DNA of 33,395 nt from Candidatus Rokuibacteriota bacterium (GCA_003220495.1 QHSP01000105.1:1-33395), one strand, 5' to 3'; positions 16,172-25,341 are shown, counted from the stretch's first letter. Translations and numbers: made by a program. Notes: generated by a model from the sequence alone, not told the origin.

Positions 16172-16639
16172 ATGGCGACCCTGAAGATCACCGTGAACGC
16201 GACGGCCAGGACCGTCGAGCTCGACGACCCGGAGACGCCGCTCCTCTATGTTCTCCGCAACGACCTCGGACTGACCGGGACGCACTTCGGCTGCGGCCTT
16301 TCGCAGTGCGGCGCCTGCACCGTCCTGATCGACGGGCGCGCCACCCGATCGTGCGTCACGCCGACGAGCTCCGTCCAGACCCGCGCCGTGACGACGATCG
16401 AAGGCCTGGGATCTCCCGAACGCCCTGACCCGATCCAGGCGGCGTTCATCGCCGAGCAGGCCGCGCAGTGCGGCTATTGCACGTCCGGGATGGTCGTCGC
16501 CGCGCGCGCCCTGCTGCAGCAGAACCGGCGCCCGAACGAGGCCCAGGTGCGCGAGGCGCTGGCGGGCAATCTCTGTCGTTGCGGCAGTCACGCACGCGTC
16601 ATCCGCGCGGTGCTCCGCGCCGCGGCGGGAGGGCGTTGA
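16172..16639 (+). CDS. (2Fe-2S) small subunit of molybdenum hydroxylase (IorA-like)
   Basis: The 155-residue protein is the electron-transfer subunit of a xanthine-oxidase family enzyme. The N-terminal plant-ferredoxin-like cluster ligands are C41, C46, C49 and C61 (GCGLSQCGACTVLIDG...SC). The C-terminal cluster ligands are C100, C103, C135 and C137 (CGYCTSGM, NLCRCGSH). Its length matches IorA of isoquinoline 1-oxidoreductase and the small subunits of periplasmic aldehyde dehydrogenases. It is followed after one base by the catalytic subunit. It lacks its own signal, so it would be co-exported folded with the Tat-carrying partner. Confidence 0.95.
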   Translation: MATLKITVNATARTVELDDPETPLLYVLRNDLGLTGTHFGCGLSQCGACTVLIDGRATRSCVTPTSSVQTRAVTTIEGLGSPERPDPIQAAFIAEQAAQCGYCTSGMVVAARALLQQNRRPNEAQVREALAGNLCRCGSHARVIRAVLRAAAGGR

Positions 16640-16640
16640 G

Positions 16641-18869
16641 ATGACCTTCTCCCGCCGCGATTTCCTCAAGGCCGGCGGTGTCCTCGTCGTGGGCGCGAGC
16701 CTGGCGCCATCGCTCGCCCGCGCCCAGACGATTCCGAACGCGGACAGATTTCTCGGCAAGCCGCTGGAAGCGGACCGCGTCGACGCATTCCTCGCGATTC
16801 ACGCCGACGGGTCCGTGACCTTGTTCTCGGGCAAGGTCGACATGGGCACCGGCGGGCGCATCGCGATGCGCCAGATCGTCGCCGAGGAGCTCGACGTCAG
16901 GCCCGAGCGCATCACCATGATCGAGGGCGACACCGCGCTCACGCCGGATCAGGGCAGCACCGCCGGAAGCTACGGTATCGCCCGCGGCGGCTCGCAGCTC
17001 CGTCAGGCGGCGGCCACGGGACGGCAAGCGCTGCTGGCGCTCGGCGCGGCGCGCCTCGGGCGCGGCGTCGAGGACCTCGAGACCGCCGACGGCGTCGTGC
17101 GTACGAAGGATGGCGGCGCGTCCGCCTCGTATGCCGACTTGATCGGCGACAAGGCGTTCGGGGTCGCCCTCGACCCGAAGGCGCCGCTCCGGGACCCGCA
17201 GCGGTTCCGGTTCATCGGCAAGTCGCTTCCGCGGCCCGACGTGCCGGCGAAGGTCACCGGGCGGCACAAGTATCTCCACGACCTGACGCTGCCCGGCATG
17301 CTTCACGCGCGCGTGATCCGGCCGCCGGCGCACGGCGCCACCTTGAAGGCGGTCGACGAGTCGTCGATCGCGAGCGTCGCGGGCGCGAAGGTGGTCCGCA
17401 TCGAGAGCTTCCTCGCCGTCGTCGCCGAGCGCGAATGGAATGCGGTGCGCGCCGCGCGACAACTGCGCGCGGAGTGGACGGGTGGCACGCCGCTCGGCGA
17501 TCACGCCACGCTCTTCGATTCGATGCGCGCGAGCACGATCGTCCGCGAGCAGCCGATCACCCGCCGCGGCGACGTCTCGGCGCTCGACTCGCCGGGTCCG
17601 GGTGTACGCACGCTCTCGTCCACCTACCGCTGGCCGGTTCATTCGCACGGGTCGATCGGGCCCTCGTGCGGCGTGGCCGACGTGAGCGGCGATCGCGCGA
17701 CCATCTGGTCCTCGTCGCAGGGCACGCATCGATACCGGGCCGCGTTCGCGCGAGTCCTGGGCTTGGCCCCCGAGCGCGTGCGCGTCATCTATCTCGACGG
17801 CGCCGGCTCGTACGGCCAGAACGGCGCCGAGGACGCGGCCTGCGACGCGGCGCTGCTCTCGAAGGCGCTCGGACGTCCGGTGCGGGTGCAGTGGAGCCGA
17901 CAGGACGAGCACGGGTGGGACCCCAAGGGACCGCCGCAGCTCCTGTCGCTGCGGGCCGCGGTCGACGAGCGCGGCGAGGTCGCGGCGTGGGAGACCCGCG
18001 CGTGGCTGCCGGTCTCGACCGCCAACCTGCCGCACCTGCCATTTCTGGCGGCGGACGCGGCGCGGATCCCGCAGGCGCAGGGCCGCGCGACCGGGCTGAT
18101 CTACCAGAACATCGATCCGCCGTATCAGTACCCGAACGTCGACGCCGTCGTTCGCTGGATTCCCGACGCGCCGCTGCGGACCTCACCCATTCGAGCACCC
18201 GGCAAGATCGCGAACAGCTTCGCCGTCGAGTCGTTCGTGGACGAGATCGCCGCCCTCGCGGGCGCCGATGCGCTGGCGTTTCGTCTGAAGCACCTGACGA
18301 ATCCACGGGGGGTCGAGGTGCTCCGCAAGGTGGCCGCCCGCATGGGCTGGCAGGCTCGGCCGTCGCCGAAGCCGGCCGATCCCAACGCAGCGATCGCCAG
18401 CGGACGTGGTATCGCGTACGTGCACTACAAGCACGACGAGACCCTGGTCGCGATGGGGATGGAAGTCGAGGTCGAGCGCGCGTCCGGGCGCATTCGCGTG
18501 ACACGCGTCGTGTGCGCCCACGACTGCGGCCTGATGATCAACCCGGATTGCGTCCAGGCTCAGGTCGAGGGCAACGTGCTCCAGACCTTGAGCCGCGCCC
18601 TGCACGAGGAGATCGTCTACGACCGCGAGCGGGTCACCACGGTCGACTGGCAGGCGTATCCGATCCTGACGTTCCCCGAGGTCCCCCCGATCGAGGTCGA
18701 GCTGATCCAGCGGCTCGACGCTCCGCCGCTCGGCGCCGGCGAGGCAGCATCGGCGCCGGTGGCCGCGGCGCTGAGCAACGCGGTGTTCGACGCGACCGGC
18801 GTGCGCCTGCGTACGGTCCCGTTCCGCCCGGAACGAGTCCGCGCGGCGCTCGCCGGCCGCCCCGCGTAG
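16641..18869 (+). CDS. Tat-exported molybdopterin-binding large subunit (IorB-like)
   Basis: The 742-residue catalytic subunit of a two-subunit molybdenum hydroxylase. A twin-arginine signal opens it (SRRDFLKAGG at 4-13, cleavage probably after ARAQ), placing the complex in the periplasm. Domain order is like IorB: substrate/cofactor repeats beginning VTLFSGKVDMGTGGR (about 54-68), the linker SLPRPDVPAKVTGRHKY (about 194-210), the molybdopterin-dinucleotide region near SSSQGTHRY, and the C-terminal GAGEAASAP carrying the catalytic Glu. There is no FAD subunit and no cytochrome c gene beside it, so the electron acceptor is unclear. Isoquinoline, nicotinate-type heterocycles or aldehydes are possible substrates. 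Convergent gene ends 4 bases away. Confidence 0.92.
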   Translation: MTFSRRDFLKAGGVLVVGASLAPSLARAQTIPNADRFLGKPLEADRVDAFLAIHADGSVTLFSGKVDMGTGGRIAMRQIVAEELDVRPERITMIEGDTALTPDQGSTAGSYGIARGGSQLRQAAATGRQALLALGAARLGRGVEDLETADGVVRTKDGGASASYADLIGDKAFGVALDPKAPLRDPQRFRFIGKSLPRPDVPAKVTGRHKYLHDLTLPGMLHARVIRPPAHGATLKAVDESSIASVAGAKVVRIESFLAVVAEREWNAVRAARQLRAEWTGGTPLGDHATLFDSMRASTIVREQPITRRGDVSALDSPGPGVRTLSSTYRWPVHSHGSIGPSCGVADVSGDRATIWSSSQGTHRYRAAFARVLGLAPERVRVIYLDGAGSYGQNGAEDAACDAALLSKALGRPVRVQWSRQDEHGWDPKGPPQLLSLRAAVDERGEVAAWETRAWLPVSTANLPHLPFLAADAARIPQAQGRATGLIYQNIDPPYQYPNVDAVVRWIPDAPLRTSPIRAPGKIANSFAVESFVDEIAALAGADALAFRLKHLTNPRGVEVLRKVAARMGWQARPSPKPADPNAAIASGRGIAYVHYKHDETLVAMGMEVEVERASGRIRVTRVVCAHDCGLMINPDCVQAQVEGNVLQTLSRALHEEIVYDRERVTTVDWQAYPILTFPEVPPIEVELIQRLDAPPLGAGEAASAPVAAALSNAVFDATGVRLRTVPFRPERVRAALAGRPA

Positions 18870-18873
18870 TCGC

Positions 18874-20103
18874 TTAGCCCGGCGAGGCGCCCTGCGTGGC
18901 GACGTAGAGGGCGTACAGTGACTGGCTCGCGGCCATGAAGAGGCGGTTCCGCTTCGGACCGCCGAAGCAGATGTTGCCGCACACCTCCGGCAGGCGGATG
19001 CGGCCGATCAGCTTGCCCTCGCGAGTCCACACCGTCACGCCGCTGTAGCCGACGGCGCGGCCGGCGTTGCTCGAGCACCAGAGATTGCCGTCGACGTCGC
19101 AGCGCACGCCGTCCGGCCCGCACTTCACACCGTCGATCATGAAGTCGCTGAAGAGCTTCCGATTCGACACCTTGTTGTTGCTGCCGACGTCGAAGGAGTA
19201 CATCTCGCCTTTGCCGCCCGGGCCGGTGTCGCCGGGGCCCTTGCCGGTGCTGATGACGTAGAGCTTCTTGTAGTCCGGCGACAGCGCCAGCCCATTCGGG
19301 TCCGGTACCTGATCCTCGCCGACGACCAGCTCGACCTTGCCGCTTGGATCGACGCGGTAGACGTTGGTCGACAGCTCGCGCTTGTTGTCACCTATCCCGA
19401 CCGCCTGGCCTAGCCGCGACTTGAGGCGGCCGGCCGCGTTGCTCGGACCGCCGGCCACGTCGGGCGCGCCCTCGTAGAGCTGGCCGCCGTACGGCGGATC
19501 GGTGAACCAGTACGAGCCGTCGGGGTGCGGCACGACGTCGTTGGGCGAGTTGAGCCGCTTGCCGTCGAAGCGATCGGCGATCACGGTGATCGAGCCGTCG
19601 TGCTCGTAGCGGACCACCCGGCGGGTCAGATGCTCGCACGAGAGCTGGCGGCCCTGGAAGTCGAACGTGTTGCCGTTGCTGTTGTTCGACGGCATGCGGA
19701 AGACCGTCACTCGGCCGTTGTCCTCGAGCCAGCGCATCTGACGGTTGTTCGGGATGTCGCTCCACACGAGAAACCGGCCGACGCCGCTCCACGCCGGCCC
19801 CTCGGACCAGAGCGCGCCCGTCCACAAGCGCTGGATCGGCGCGTTCGGCTGGCGCAAGCCGTCGAACATCGGATCGATCGTGAGCACGTCGGGATCGGTG
19901 AAGTAGACGTTCGGCGGGGCGTTCGGACCGAAATCGCGCGGCGGCGTGGTGATCGTGCTCGGCGGAGCCATCGGAGCCGGTGTCTGCGCGGCGATGAGGT
20001 GCGGCGCCAGCGCGATCGTGCCGGCCGCGATGCCCGCCGTCTTGATCAGCACGCGTCTCGATATCAGGTTCGCATCCTCTCGCTCGCGTGCTTGGCTCGC
20101 CAT
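18874..20103 (-). CDS. Tat-exported SMP-30/gluconolactonase-like beta-propeller protein
   Basis: The 409-residue protein starts with a twin-arginine-type signal (ISRRVLIKTAGIAAGTIAL, about 14-32, then APHLIAAQ), so it acts in the periplasm. The mature part is an SMP-30/gluconolactonase six-blade propeller: WSEGPAW (metal-ligand Glu), FLVWSDIPNNRQMRW, SPNDVVPHPDGSYWFTDPPYG, DPNGLALSPDYKKLYV and DGVRCDVDGNLWCSS. Asn/Asp ligands for a divalent metal are kept. Relatives hydrolyse sugar lactones to aldonic acids. ATG follows AAGGGGG. It lies tail to tail with the Mo-hydroxylase, whose product (if a lactone) it could hydrolyse. Substrate is inferred only. Confidence 0.9.
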   Translation of the reverse strand: MASQAREREDANLISRRVLIKTAGIAAGTIALAPHLIAAQTPAPMAPPSTITTPPRDFGPNAPPNVYFTDPDVLTIDPMFDGLRQPNAPIQRLWTGALWSEGPAWSGVGRFLVWSDIPNNRQMRWLEDNGRVTVFRMPSNNSNGNTFDFQGRQLSCEHLTRRVVRYEHDGSITVIADRFDGKRLNSPNDVVPHPDGSYWFTDPPYGGQLYEGAPDVAGGPSNAAGRLKSRLGQAVGIGDNKRELSTNVYRVDPSGKVELVVGEDQVPDPNGLALSPDYKKLYVISTGKGPGDTGPGGKGEMYSFDVGSNNKVSNRKLFSDFMIDGVKCGPDGVRCDVDGNLWCSSNAGRAVGYSGVTVWTREGKLIGRIRLPEVCGNICFGGPKRNRLFMAASQSLYALYVATQGASPG

Positions 20104-20154
20104 GACTGACCCCCTTAATTTTGAGGCGACGGTAGCAGACGCGAACCGCGACCG

Positions 20155-22473
20155 TCAACCGCGCGCCGAGCAAATCCGCCGCCAGAGTCGCTCGCGCGTC
20201 AGCGGCATCTCGGTCACCGCGACGCGCAGCGGGCGCAGCGCGTCGGCCACGGCATTGGCGATCGCGGCTGGCGCCGGCAAGGTCCCGCCCTCGCCCGCGC
20301 CCTTCACGCCGAGCGGGTTCAGCGGTGAGGGCGTGATCACGTGGTGCACCTCGAGCGGCGGCACGTCGGCGGCGCGCGGCAGCGCGTAGTCCATCAAGGT
20401 GCCGGTCACGAGCTGGCCGGTCGCGTCGTAGACGATCTCCTCCCTCAACGCGTTGCCGATCCCGTGGGCGATGCCGCCGTGGATCTGTCCCTCGACGACC
20501 AGCGGATTGATCATCGTGCCGCAGTCGTCGACGGCGACGTATTTGAGAACCCGCACGGTGCCGGTCTCGGGCTCGACCTCGACGATCGCCGCGTGGGCGC
20601 CGTTCGAGTAAGTCGACTGCGGGACGTGGACGTAGCTCGAGGCCTCGAGCCCGGGATCCATCGCGCCGGGCAGCGCGTAGCCGGGCCGCGGCGCGGTCGC
20701 GATGGCCGCGATGTCGCCGAGCGCCAGACCTCGCCCGGGCGCCCCGCGCACGGTGATGCGACCGTCCTCGAGAGCGAGATCCTCGGGCGCCGCCTCCAGA
20801 TGGTCGGCCGCGACCGCGAGAGCCTTCTTGCGAACCGCCGCGGCCGCGTGGGCCGCCGAGGTGCTCGCGAGCACGCCCACGCGGCTGGCGAACGTCCCGA
20901 CGCCGTACGGGATGCCCGCCGTGTCGCCCGGAACCACCGTGATCTGCTCGAGCGGCACCGAGAGCCCGTCCGCGACGATCTGGGCCAGGGTGGTCTCGTG
21001 CGCCTGCCCCTGGCTCGATGTACCGGAGAACACGAACACCCGTCCGAGCGGATCGACCCGAACCCGGATGCCCTCGTAGGGACCGAGACCGGTGTCCTCG
21101 ACGAAGAGCGCGAATCCCAGGCCGATCGTCCGGCCGGCCGCGCGGGCACGCTCACGCTCGGCGGAGAAGTCGGCGGCGCCGACGGCCTCGGCCACCCGTC
21201 GAAGGCATTCCGGGTAGTTCCCGCTGTCGTAACGGCGCGGGCTGTTGTCGCGTGAGATCAGACCGACGTCGTACGGAAACTCGTCGGGCTGGATGAGGTT
21301 GCGCGTGCGGAGCATGACCCGGTCGATGCCGAGGCGCTCGGCGGCGAGATCGAGCATCCGCTCCATCACGAAGACCGCCTGCGGCCGGCCCGCGCCGCGA
21401 ACGGGTGTGACGGGCACCCGGTTGGTGTAGACGGCGGTCAACGTCACCTCGTAGTTCGGCACCCGATACGGCCCGGGCACGCTGACCGAGGTGAGGATGG
21501 GCACGATGATGCCCCACGAGACGAAGGCGCCGCAGTCGTGCGCGAACGTGTCGCGGACGGCGACGATCCGCCCCTCGAGCGTGAGCGCCACCTCGACGTC
21601 GTGCCACTGGTCGCGCTCCTGCGTGACCGCCAGGAGGTGCTCGCGTCGCGTCTCGACGAAGCGCACCGGCCGGCCGAGCGCCCGCGCCAGGAACGGCACC
21701 AGGATGTCCTCGGCGTAGATGATCGCCTTCGGGCCGAAGCCGCCGCCGATGTCCTGCGTGACGACCCGCACCGAATGCTCGGGCATCGCGAGATAGCGCG
21801 CCAGGAGCCGGCGCAAGATCTGCGGCGCCTGCGTCGTCGACCACACGGTGACCTGGCCCAGATCGCCGTCCCATCGCGCCGCGATCGCGCGCGTCTCCAG
21901 GGCCATGCCGGCGCCCCGATGCAGATGAAACCGCTCGCGCAGCACGACCGGCGCCCGCGCGAGCTCGCCCGCCGCGTCGCCGACCCGCTGGGTGAATCGT
22001 GCGGCGACGTTCCCGCCGGGATGCACGCGCGCCCCGTCGGGCCGCAGCGCGTCGTCGAGCGAGGCGACCGCGGGCAAGGGCTCGTACTCGACCCGGAGCG
22101 CGTCGAGGGCGTCTTCGGCCTGGGCGGCGCTCTCGGCGACCACGAGCGCCACTGCCTGACCCGCGTACGAGACAATCTGCTGGGGCAGGATCTCGGGACA
22201 GGCCGGCGACACCAGGCTCGCGTGCGGCACGAGCAGCGGCAGCCGCCCGAGCGCGGCGACGTCGGCGGGCGCCAGCACGTGGACCACGCCCGGCCGGCGA
22301 CGCGCCGGCTCTGGATCGACGCGGACGATGCGCGCGTGGGCGTGCGGGCTCCGGTGGACCGCGACGTGGAGCAGATCCGGGTGCGTCACGTCGGCGACGT
22401 AGCGTCCGCGGCCCGTGACCAGTCGCGCGTCTTCGCGTCGCCGCACGCGCGCGCCGAACAAGCGTTCGCCCAC
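20155..22473 (-). CDS. xanthine dehydrogenase family large subunit (CoxL form-II-like)
   Basis: A 772-residue molybdopterin-binding catalytic subunit. It begins GERLFGARVRRREDARLVTGRGRYVAD, the classical start of CoxL-type subunits. It shows DIGGGFGPKAIIYAED (about 240), the motif PVRGAGRPQAVFVMERMLD (about 330), and the C-terminal GVKGAGEGGTLPAPAAIANAV with the catalytic Glu. The RGAGRP loop is the form-II type, not the Cys-bearing CO dehydrogenase loop (AYRCSFR), so CO oxidation is unlikely. I set the start at GTG 22473, 10 bases past the methyltransferase stop with GAGG upstream; an earlier start would overlap that gene. No FeS or FAD partner is adjacent and no signal is present, so it is cytoplasmic. 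Confidence 0.9.
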   Translation of the reverse strand: MGERLFGARVRRREDARLVTGRGRYVADVTHPDLLHVAVHRSPHAHARIVRVDPEPARRRPGVVHVLAPADVAALGRLPLLVPHASLVSPACPEILPQQIVSYAGQAVALVVAESAAQAEDALDALRVEYEPLPAVASLDDALRPDGARVHPGGNVAARFTQRVGDAAGELARAPVVLRERFHLHRGAGMALETRAIAARWDGDLGQVTVWSTTQAPQILRRLLARYLAMPEHSVRVVTQDIGGGFGPKAIIYAEDILVPFLARALGRPVRFVETRREHLLAVTQERDQWHDVEVALTLEGRIVAVRDTFAHDCGAFVSWGIIVPILTSVSVPGPYRVPNYEVTLTAVYTNRVPVTPVRGAGRPQAVFVMERMLDLAAERLGIDRVMLRTRNLIQPDEFPYDVGLISRDNSPRRYDSGNYPECLRRVAEAVGAADFSAERERARAAGRTIGLGFALFVEDTGLGPYEGIRVRVDPLGRVFVFSGTSSQGQAHETTLAQIVADGLSVPLEQITVVPGDTAGIPYGVGTFASRVGVLASTSAAHAAAAVRKKALAVAADHLEAAPEDLALEDGRITVRGAPGRGLALGDIAAIATAPRPGYALPGAMDPGLEASSYVHVPQSTYSNGAHAAIVEVEPETGTVRVLKYVAVDDCGTMINPLVVEGQIHGGIAHGIGNALREEIVYDATGQLVTGTLMDYALPRAADVPPLEVHHVITPSPLNPLGVKGAGEGGTLPAPAAIANAVADALRPLRVAVTEMPLTRERLWRRICSARG

Positions 22474-22483
22474 CGCGGAGGCC

Positions 22484-23551
22484 TCAGCGATCGCCGCGAG
22501 CGACGTAGAGCGAGTTCGCGGGATCGACCCGCTCGAACAGCTGCACCTCGGCGAAGCCGGCCTCGCGCAGCATCCGGGTGGCGAGCTGGTGGCCCCACGC
22601 GGTACCGAGGCCGGGACCACCGGCCGCGAGCGACACGCTCATGCAGTGCATCGTGCTCATCGTGTAGAGGTACGCCGCCATCGGGAGACCCACGTTGTCG
22701 GCCAGCTCGCTCGATGCGCAGACGTCGAGCATGAGGAAGGTGCCGCCCGGGGCGAGCGCGGCACGCACCTGGCGCAGCACGCCGGCCGGATCGGCCTGAT
22801 CGTGGATCGCGTCGAAGGCGGTGATGAGGTCGAACGGGGCGGATACCTCGAGCTTCGCGACGTCCTGCACGACGAACGAGGCGTTGGCAAGGCCGCTGGC
22901 CGCCGCGCGAGCGCTCGCGATCCCGGCATCGGAGATGTCGTATCCGACGAACGTGCTCTTCGGAAACCGGCGCGCCATCAGCGTGATGCAGTGTCCCGTG
23001 CCGCAGCCGACGTCGGCGACGCGGATGCCGGCCTCGAGGCGAGGGAGGAGCCCCTCGGGCTTCCCGAGGTAGGCGCTGAACAGGAGCTCGTCGTAGCGTG
23101 GGCGGCTCCGCCGGTCCATGAGGCCGGTGAAATCGGGCTGGAAGGCGCTGTACGGCACGCCGCCGCCCGTTCGGAACGCCTCGGCGACGTCGGGGATGAC
23201 TCGAGTCATGAGCGGGAACATCTCCACCATGCTCGTGAGATTTCGGGTCGACGCGCCGGTGAGGCCGGCGGCGTGCTCCCGCGGAAGCCGGTACGTGCGC
23301 TCACGCGACGCGTACTCGACGATGCCGCCGCAGACCATGGCGGCGAGCCACTCCCGCACGTATCGCTCGCTGAGGCCGCTCTTCTCGGCGATCTCGACGC
23401 TGGTCGCCGCGCCGATCTTCGCCATCGCTTCGAAGAGGCCGACGCGCCGGCCGACCTCCAGCATGACGGAGACGGCGGCGCCCTCGAGGTGGCGAACCAT
23501 GAGCTGGGTGAACGCCTTGGCCTTCGCCCGGTCGAATTCGACCTCGGGCAT
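22484..23551 (-). CDS. class I SAM-dependent methyltransferase with winged-helix N-terminus
   Basis: The 355-residue protein resembles the dimeric methyltransferases that carry an N-terminal winged-helix/dimerisation region: VGRRVGLFEAMAKIGAATSVEIAEKSGLSERYVREWL at about 33-69 (seen as a continuous helix-turn-helix-like block). The SAM site motif I is VADVGCGTGHC (about 178-188), followed by the acidic end FVGYDIS, then ITAFDAIHDQADP and LAPGGTFLMLD. The product class (small molecule, O- or N-methylation) cannot be read from sequence. It sits between SDR (23 bases upstream) and the CoxL-like gene (10 bases downstream) as the middle gene of an operon. Confidence 0.9.
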   Translation of the reverse strand: MPEVEFDRAKAKAFTQLMVRHLEGAAVSVMLEVGRRVGLFEAMAKIGAATSVEIAEKSGLSERYVREWLAAMVCGGIVEYASRERTYRLPREHAAGLTGASTRNLTSMVEMFPLMTRVIPDVAEAFRTGGGVPYSAFQPDFTGLMDRRSRPRYDELLFSAYLGKPEGLLPRLEAGIRVADVGCGTGHCITLMARRFPKSTFVGYDISDAGIASARAAASGLANASFVVQDVAKLEVSAPFDLITAFDAIHDQADPAGVLRQVRAALAPGGTFLMLDVCASSELADNVGLPMAAYLYTMSTMHCMSVSLAAGGPGLGTAWGHQLATRMLREAGFAEVQLFERVDPANSLYVARGDR

Positions 23552-23574
23552 CGCCGGCTCCCGTTACCGCGCGC

Positions 23575-24327
23575 TCATACCGCCAGGTAGCCGCCGTCCA
23601 CGGGTAGCTCGATCCCGGTGATGTAGGACGCCTCGTCCGACGCCAGGAACAGCACCGCGTGGGCGACCTCTTCCACCCGGCCTTCGCGCTTGAGCGGCAC
23701 CGCACGAAGCGACTTCTCGCGCCACGCCGGATCGGCCGACGCCTTGGACGTGCGCATCGGAGGGAGGATGCCCGGATGGACGGAGTTCACGCGAATCCCG
23801 TGCTGCGCGAACTGCACGGCCGCGGACTTCGTCATGATCCGCACCGCGCCCTTCGAGGCGTTGTAGCCCATGTGAATGCGGTCCTGGCCGACGAAGCCCG
23901 AGATCGACGAGATGTTGACGATGGAGCCGCCGCCGGCGGCGCGCATGGCGGGCGCCGCGTGCTTCATGCCGAGGAACACGCCCTTCGCATTCACGTTCAA
24001 GAGGGTGTCCCACGCCGACGTGCTCAGTGTGTCCGGGTCGAACGTGCCGCTGATCCCCGCGTTGTTCACGAGGAGGTCGAGCTTTCCGAACGCAGTCACG
24101 GTCGCCTTGATCGCCGCCTCCCAGTCCGTCTCGCTCGTCACGTCGAGCTTCACGAAGCGCGCCTGGCCGCCGGCCGCGGCGATCTTCTCGACGACCTGGC
24201 GCGCCTCGAATTCGAGGACGTCGGCGACGGCGACCTTCGCGCCTTCCCGCGCAAAGATCATGGCTTCGCTCTGACCCATGCCGCTCGCCCCGCCGGTGAT
24301 GAGCGCGACCTTTCCTGCCAGCCTCAT
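23575..24327 (-). CDS. SDR family NAD(P)-dependent oxidoreductase
   Basis: A 250-residue classical short-chain dehydrogenase. It has the TGGASGMG cofactor loop (11-18), Asp36 at the end of beta-2 (favours NAD over NADP), NNAG (88-91), the catalytic Ser at 140/141 (NISSISG), Y155xxxK159 (YNASK) and the C-terminal PVDGGY. It reduces or oxidises an alcohol/ketone pair; the substrate is unknown. Start ATG 24327 has AAGGAGAG 5 bases upstream; the frame is open much further back but without signals. It is the first gene of a minus-strand operon with the methyltransferase and the CoxL-like molybdoenzyme, divergent from the hydrolase at 24598. Confidence 0.95.
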   Translation of the reverse strand: MRLAGKVALITGGASGMGQSEAMIFAREGAKVAVADVLEFEARQVVEKIAAAGGQARFVKLDVTSETDWEAAIKATVTAFGKLDLLVNNAGISGTFDPDTLSTSAWDTLLNVNAKGVFLGMKHAAPAMRAAGGGSIVNISSISGFVGQDRIHMGYNASKGAVRIMTKSAAVQFAQHGIRVNSVHPGILPPMRTSKASADPAWREKSLRAVPLKREGRVEEVAHAVLFLASDEASYITGIELPVDGGYLAV

Positions 24328-24597
24328 AGCACTCTCCTTGGGTGACGCTGTCGCCTGTTCTCGCGGAGCATGACGCGGGGTCGACGCTCCGCGCCCGCCG
24401 AGTATCGCAGAGAGCCCCCACCGTGTACACTGCGGGTCGCCGCGTCGGGGCTGCCCCGGGACCTCATATACAGCGGGCGCTGCAGGTCGTCGTGGGGCCG
24501 CCGTGCGAGCCGCAGGGCGGCCGCGGGCGGGGCCCCAGGCCCGAGGCGAGCGAGACGAAGGCCCCGCCGGCGAGAGGCAACTCGAACAGGAGCGATC
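24328..24597. other. divergent intergenic region with a short palindrome
   Basis: 270 bases separate the divergently transcribed SDR operon and the hydrolase/nitrile hydratase cluster. It contains a perfect 8-base palindrome GTGTACAC at 24423-24430 that could be an operator half, and TATACA at 24468-24473 as a weak -10-like box toward the plus strand with no good -35. Long frames across it are Arg/Pro-rich and non-coding. Promoters for both directions must lie here, but I cannot place them firmly. Confidence 0.4.
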
Positions 24598-25296
24598 ATG
24601 GCGACGTATGTGCTCGTTCACGGCGCGTACCAGGGAGGGTGGATCTGGAAGCCCGTCATCGAACGCCTTCGGGCGGCCGGGCACCAGGTGTACGCGCCGA
24701 CGCTCGACGGCTGCGCCGAGCGCCACCATCTCGTCCGCTCAGGGATCACCGTGGGCACCCATGCGCAGGAGATCGCGCAGCTCATGTTCTACGAGGACCT
24801 CGAGCGCGTCGTCCTCGCGGGGACGAGCTCGGGCGGCATGGTCATCTGCAAGGCGGCCGAGCTGGCTCGCGATCGAATCGCGCGTCTCGCCTTCGTCGAC
24901 GCGCTGGCGCTGATGCCCGGCGAGCGCGTCGGCGACATCGTGAAGCGCGCGTCGGCCAACGAGACGACTTCGATCACGACCGGGCCCACGCGCAGCGACG
25001 TCGAGAAGCGGCTCTTCGCCGACCTCGATCCCGATCTACGCGCCTGGGCCCTCGCCCGGTACACGCCGCACCCGGTCGCGGCGCTCGAGGCGCCCGTCGA
25101 GCTCGGCAGCTTCTGGACGCAGACCTGGCCTACGACCGTCATCCGCTGCCGCCGCGCGGCGAACCCCCCGGAGGCGCACCAGCGCCGGACGGCCGAGCGC
25201 TTGAAGGCCGCCTGGCACGAGCTCGACACCGGCCACTACCCGATGCTGAGTCAGCCCGAAGAGCTGACGCGCCTGCTGCTGGCGCCGGTTTCTTGA
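24598..25296 (+). CDS. alpha/beta fold hydrolase, plant-methylesterase-like
   Basis: The 232-residue protein has the compact hydrolase layout of the HNL/methylesterase type. VLVHGAYQGGWIWKPV (6-20) carries the oxyanion HGA motif, GTSSGGMV (75-82) has nucleophile Ser77, and DTGHYPMLSQPEEL near the C-terminus supplies the catalytic His. Relatives cleave small carboxylic esters or hydroxynitriles. ATG 24598 is preceded by AGGAGC; the upstream open frame is not coding. It is the first gene of a plus-strand run leading into nitrile hydratase 45 bases later, so it may act on nitrile-derived or cyanohydrin-type substrates, which is inference only. Confidence 0.9.
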   Translation: MATYVLVHGAYQGGWIWKPVIERLRAAGHQVYAPTLDGCAERHHLVRSGITVGTHAQEIAQLMFYEDLERVVLAGTSSGGMVICKAAELARDRIARLAFVDALALMPGERVGDIVKRASANETTSITTGPTRSDVEKRLFADLDPDLRAWALARYTPHPVAALEAPVELGSFWTQTWPTTVIRCRRAANPPEAHQRRTAERLKAAWHELDTGHYPMLSQPEELTRLLLAPVS

Positions 25297-25341
25297 CAGG
25301 ATCAGCGCTGCGTTGCACAGTGCGACGCGAGGCCTCGTGAC

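Noticed and set aside
14371-16428. 685-residue plus-strand open frame
   Set aside because: It is an out-of-frame shadow of the dehydratase and IorA-like genes, dominated by Arg, Gly and Ala codons.
17435-18877. 480-residue plus-strand open frame
   Set aside because: Out-of-frame shadow of the IorB-like gene with extreme Arg/Gly content.
20155-22473. Aerobic CO dehydrogenase (CoxL form I)
   Set aside because: The active-site loop is RGAGRP, not the Cys-bearing AYRCSFR loop, and coxM/coxS are absent.
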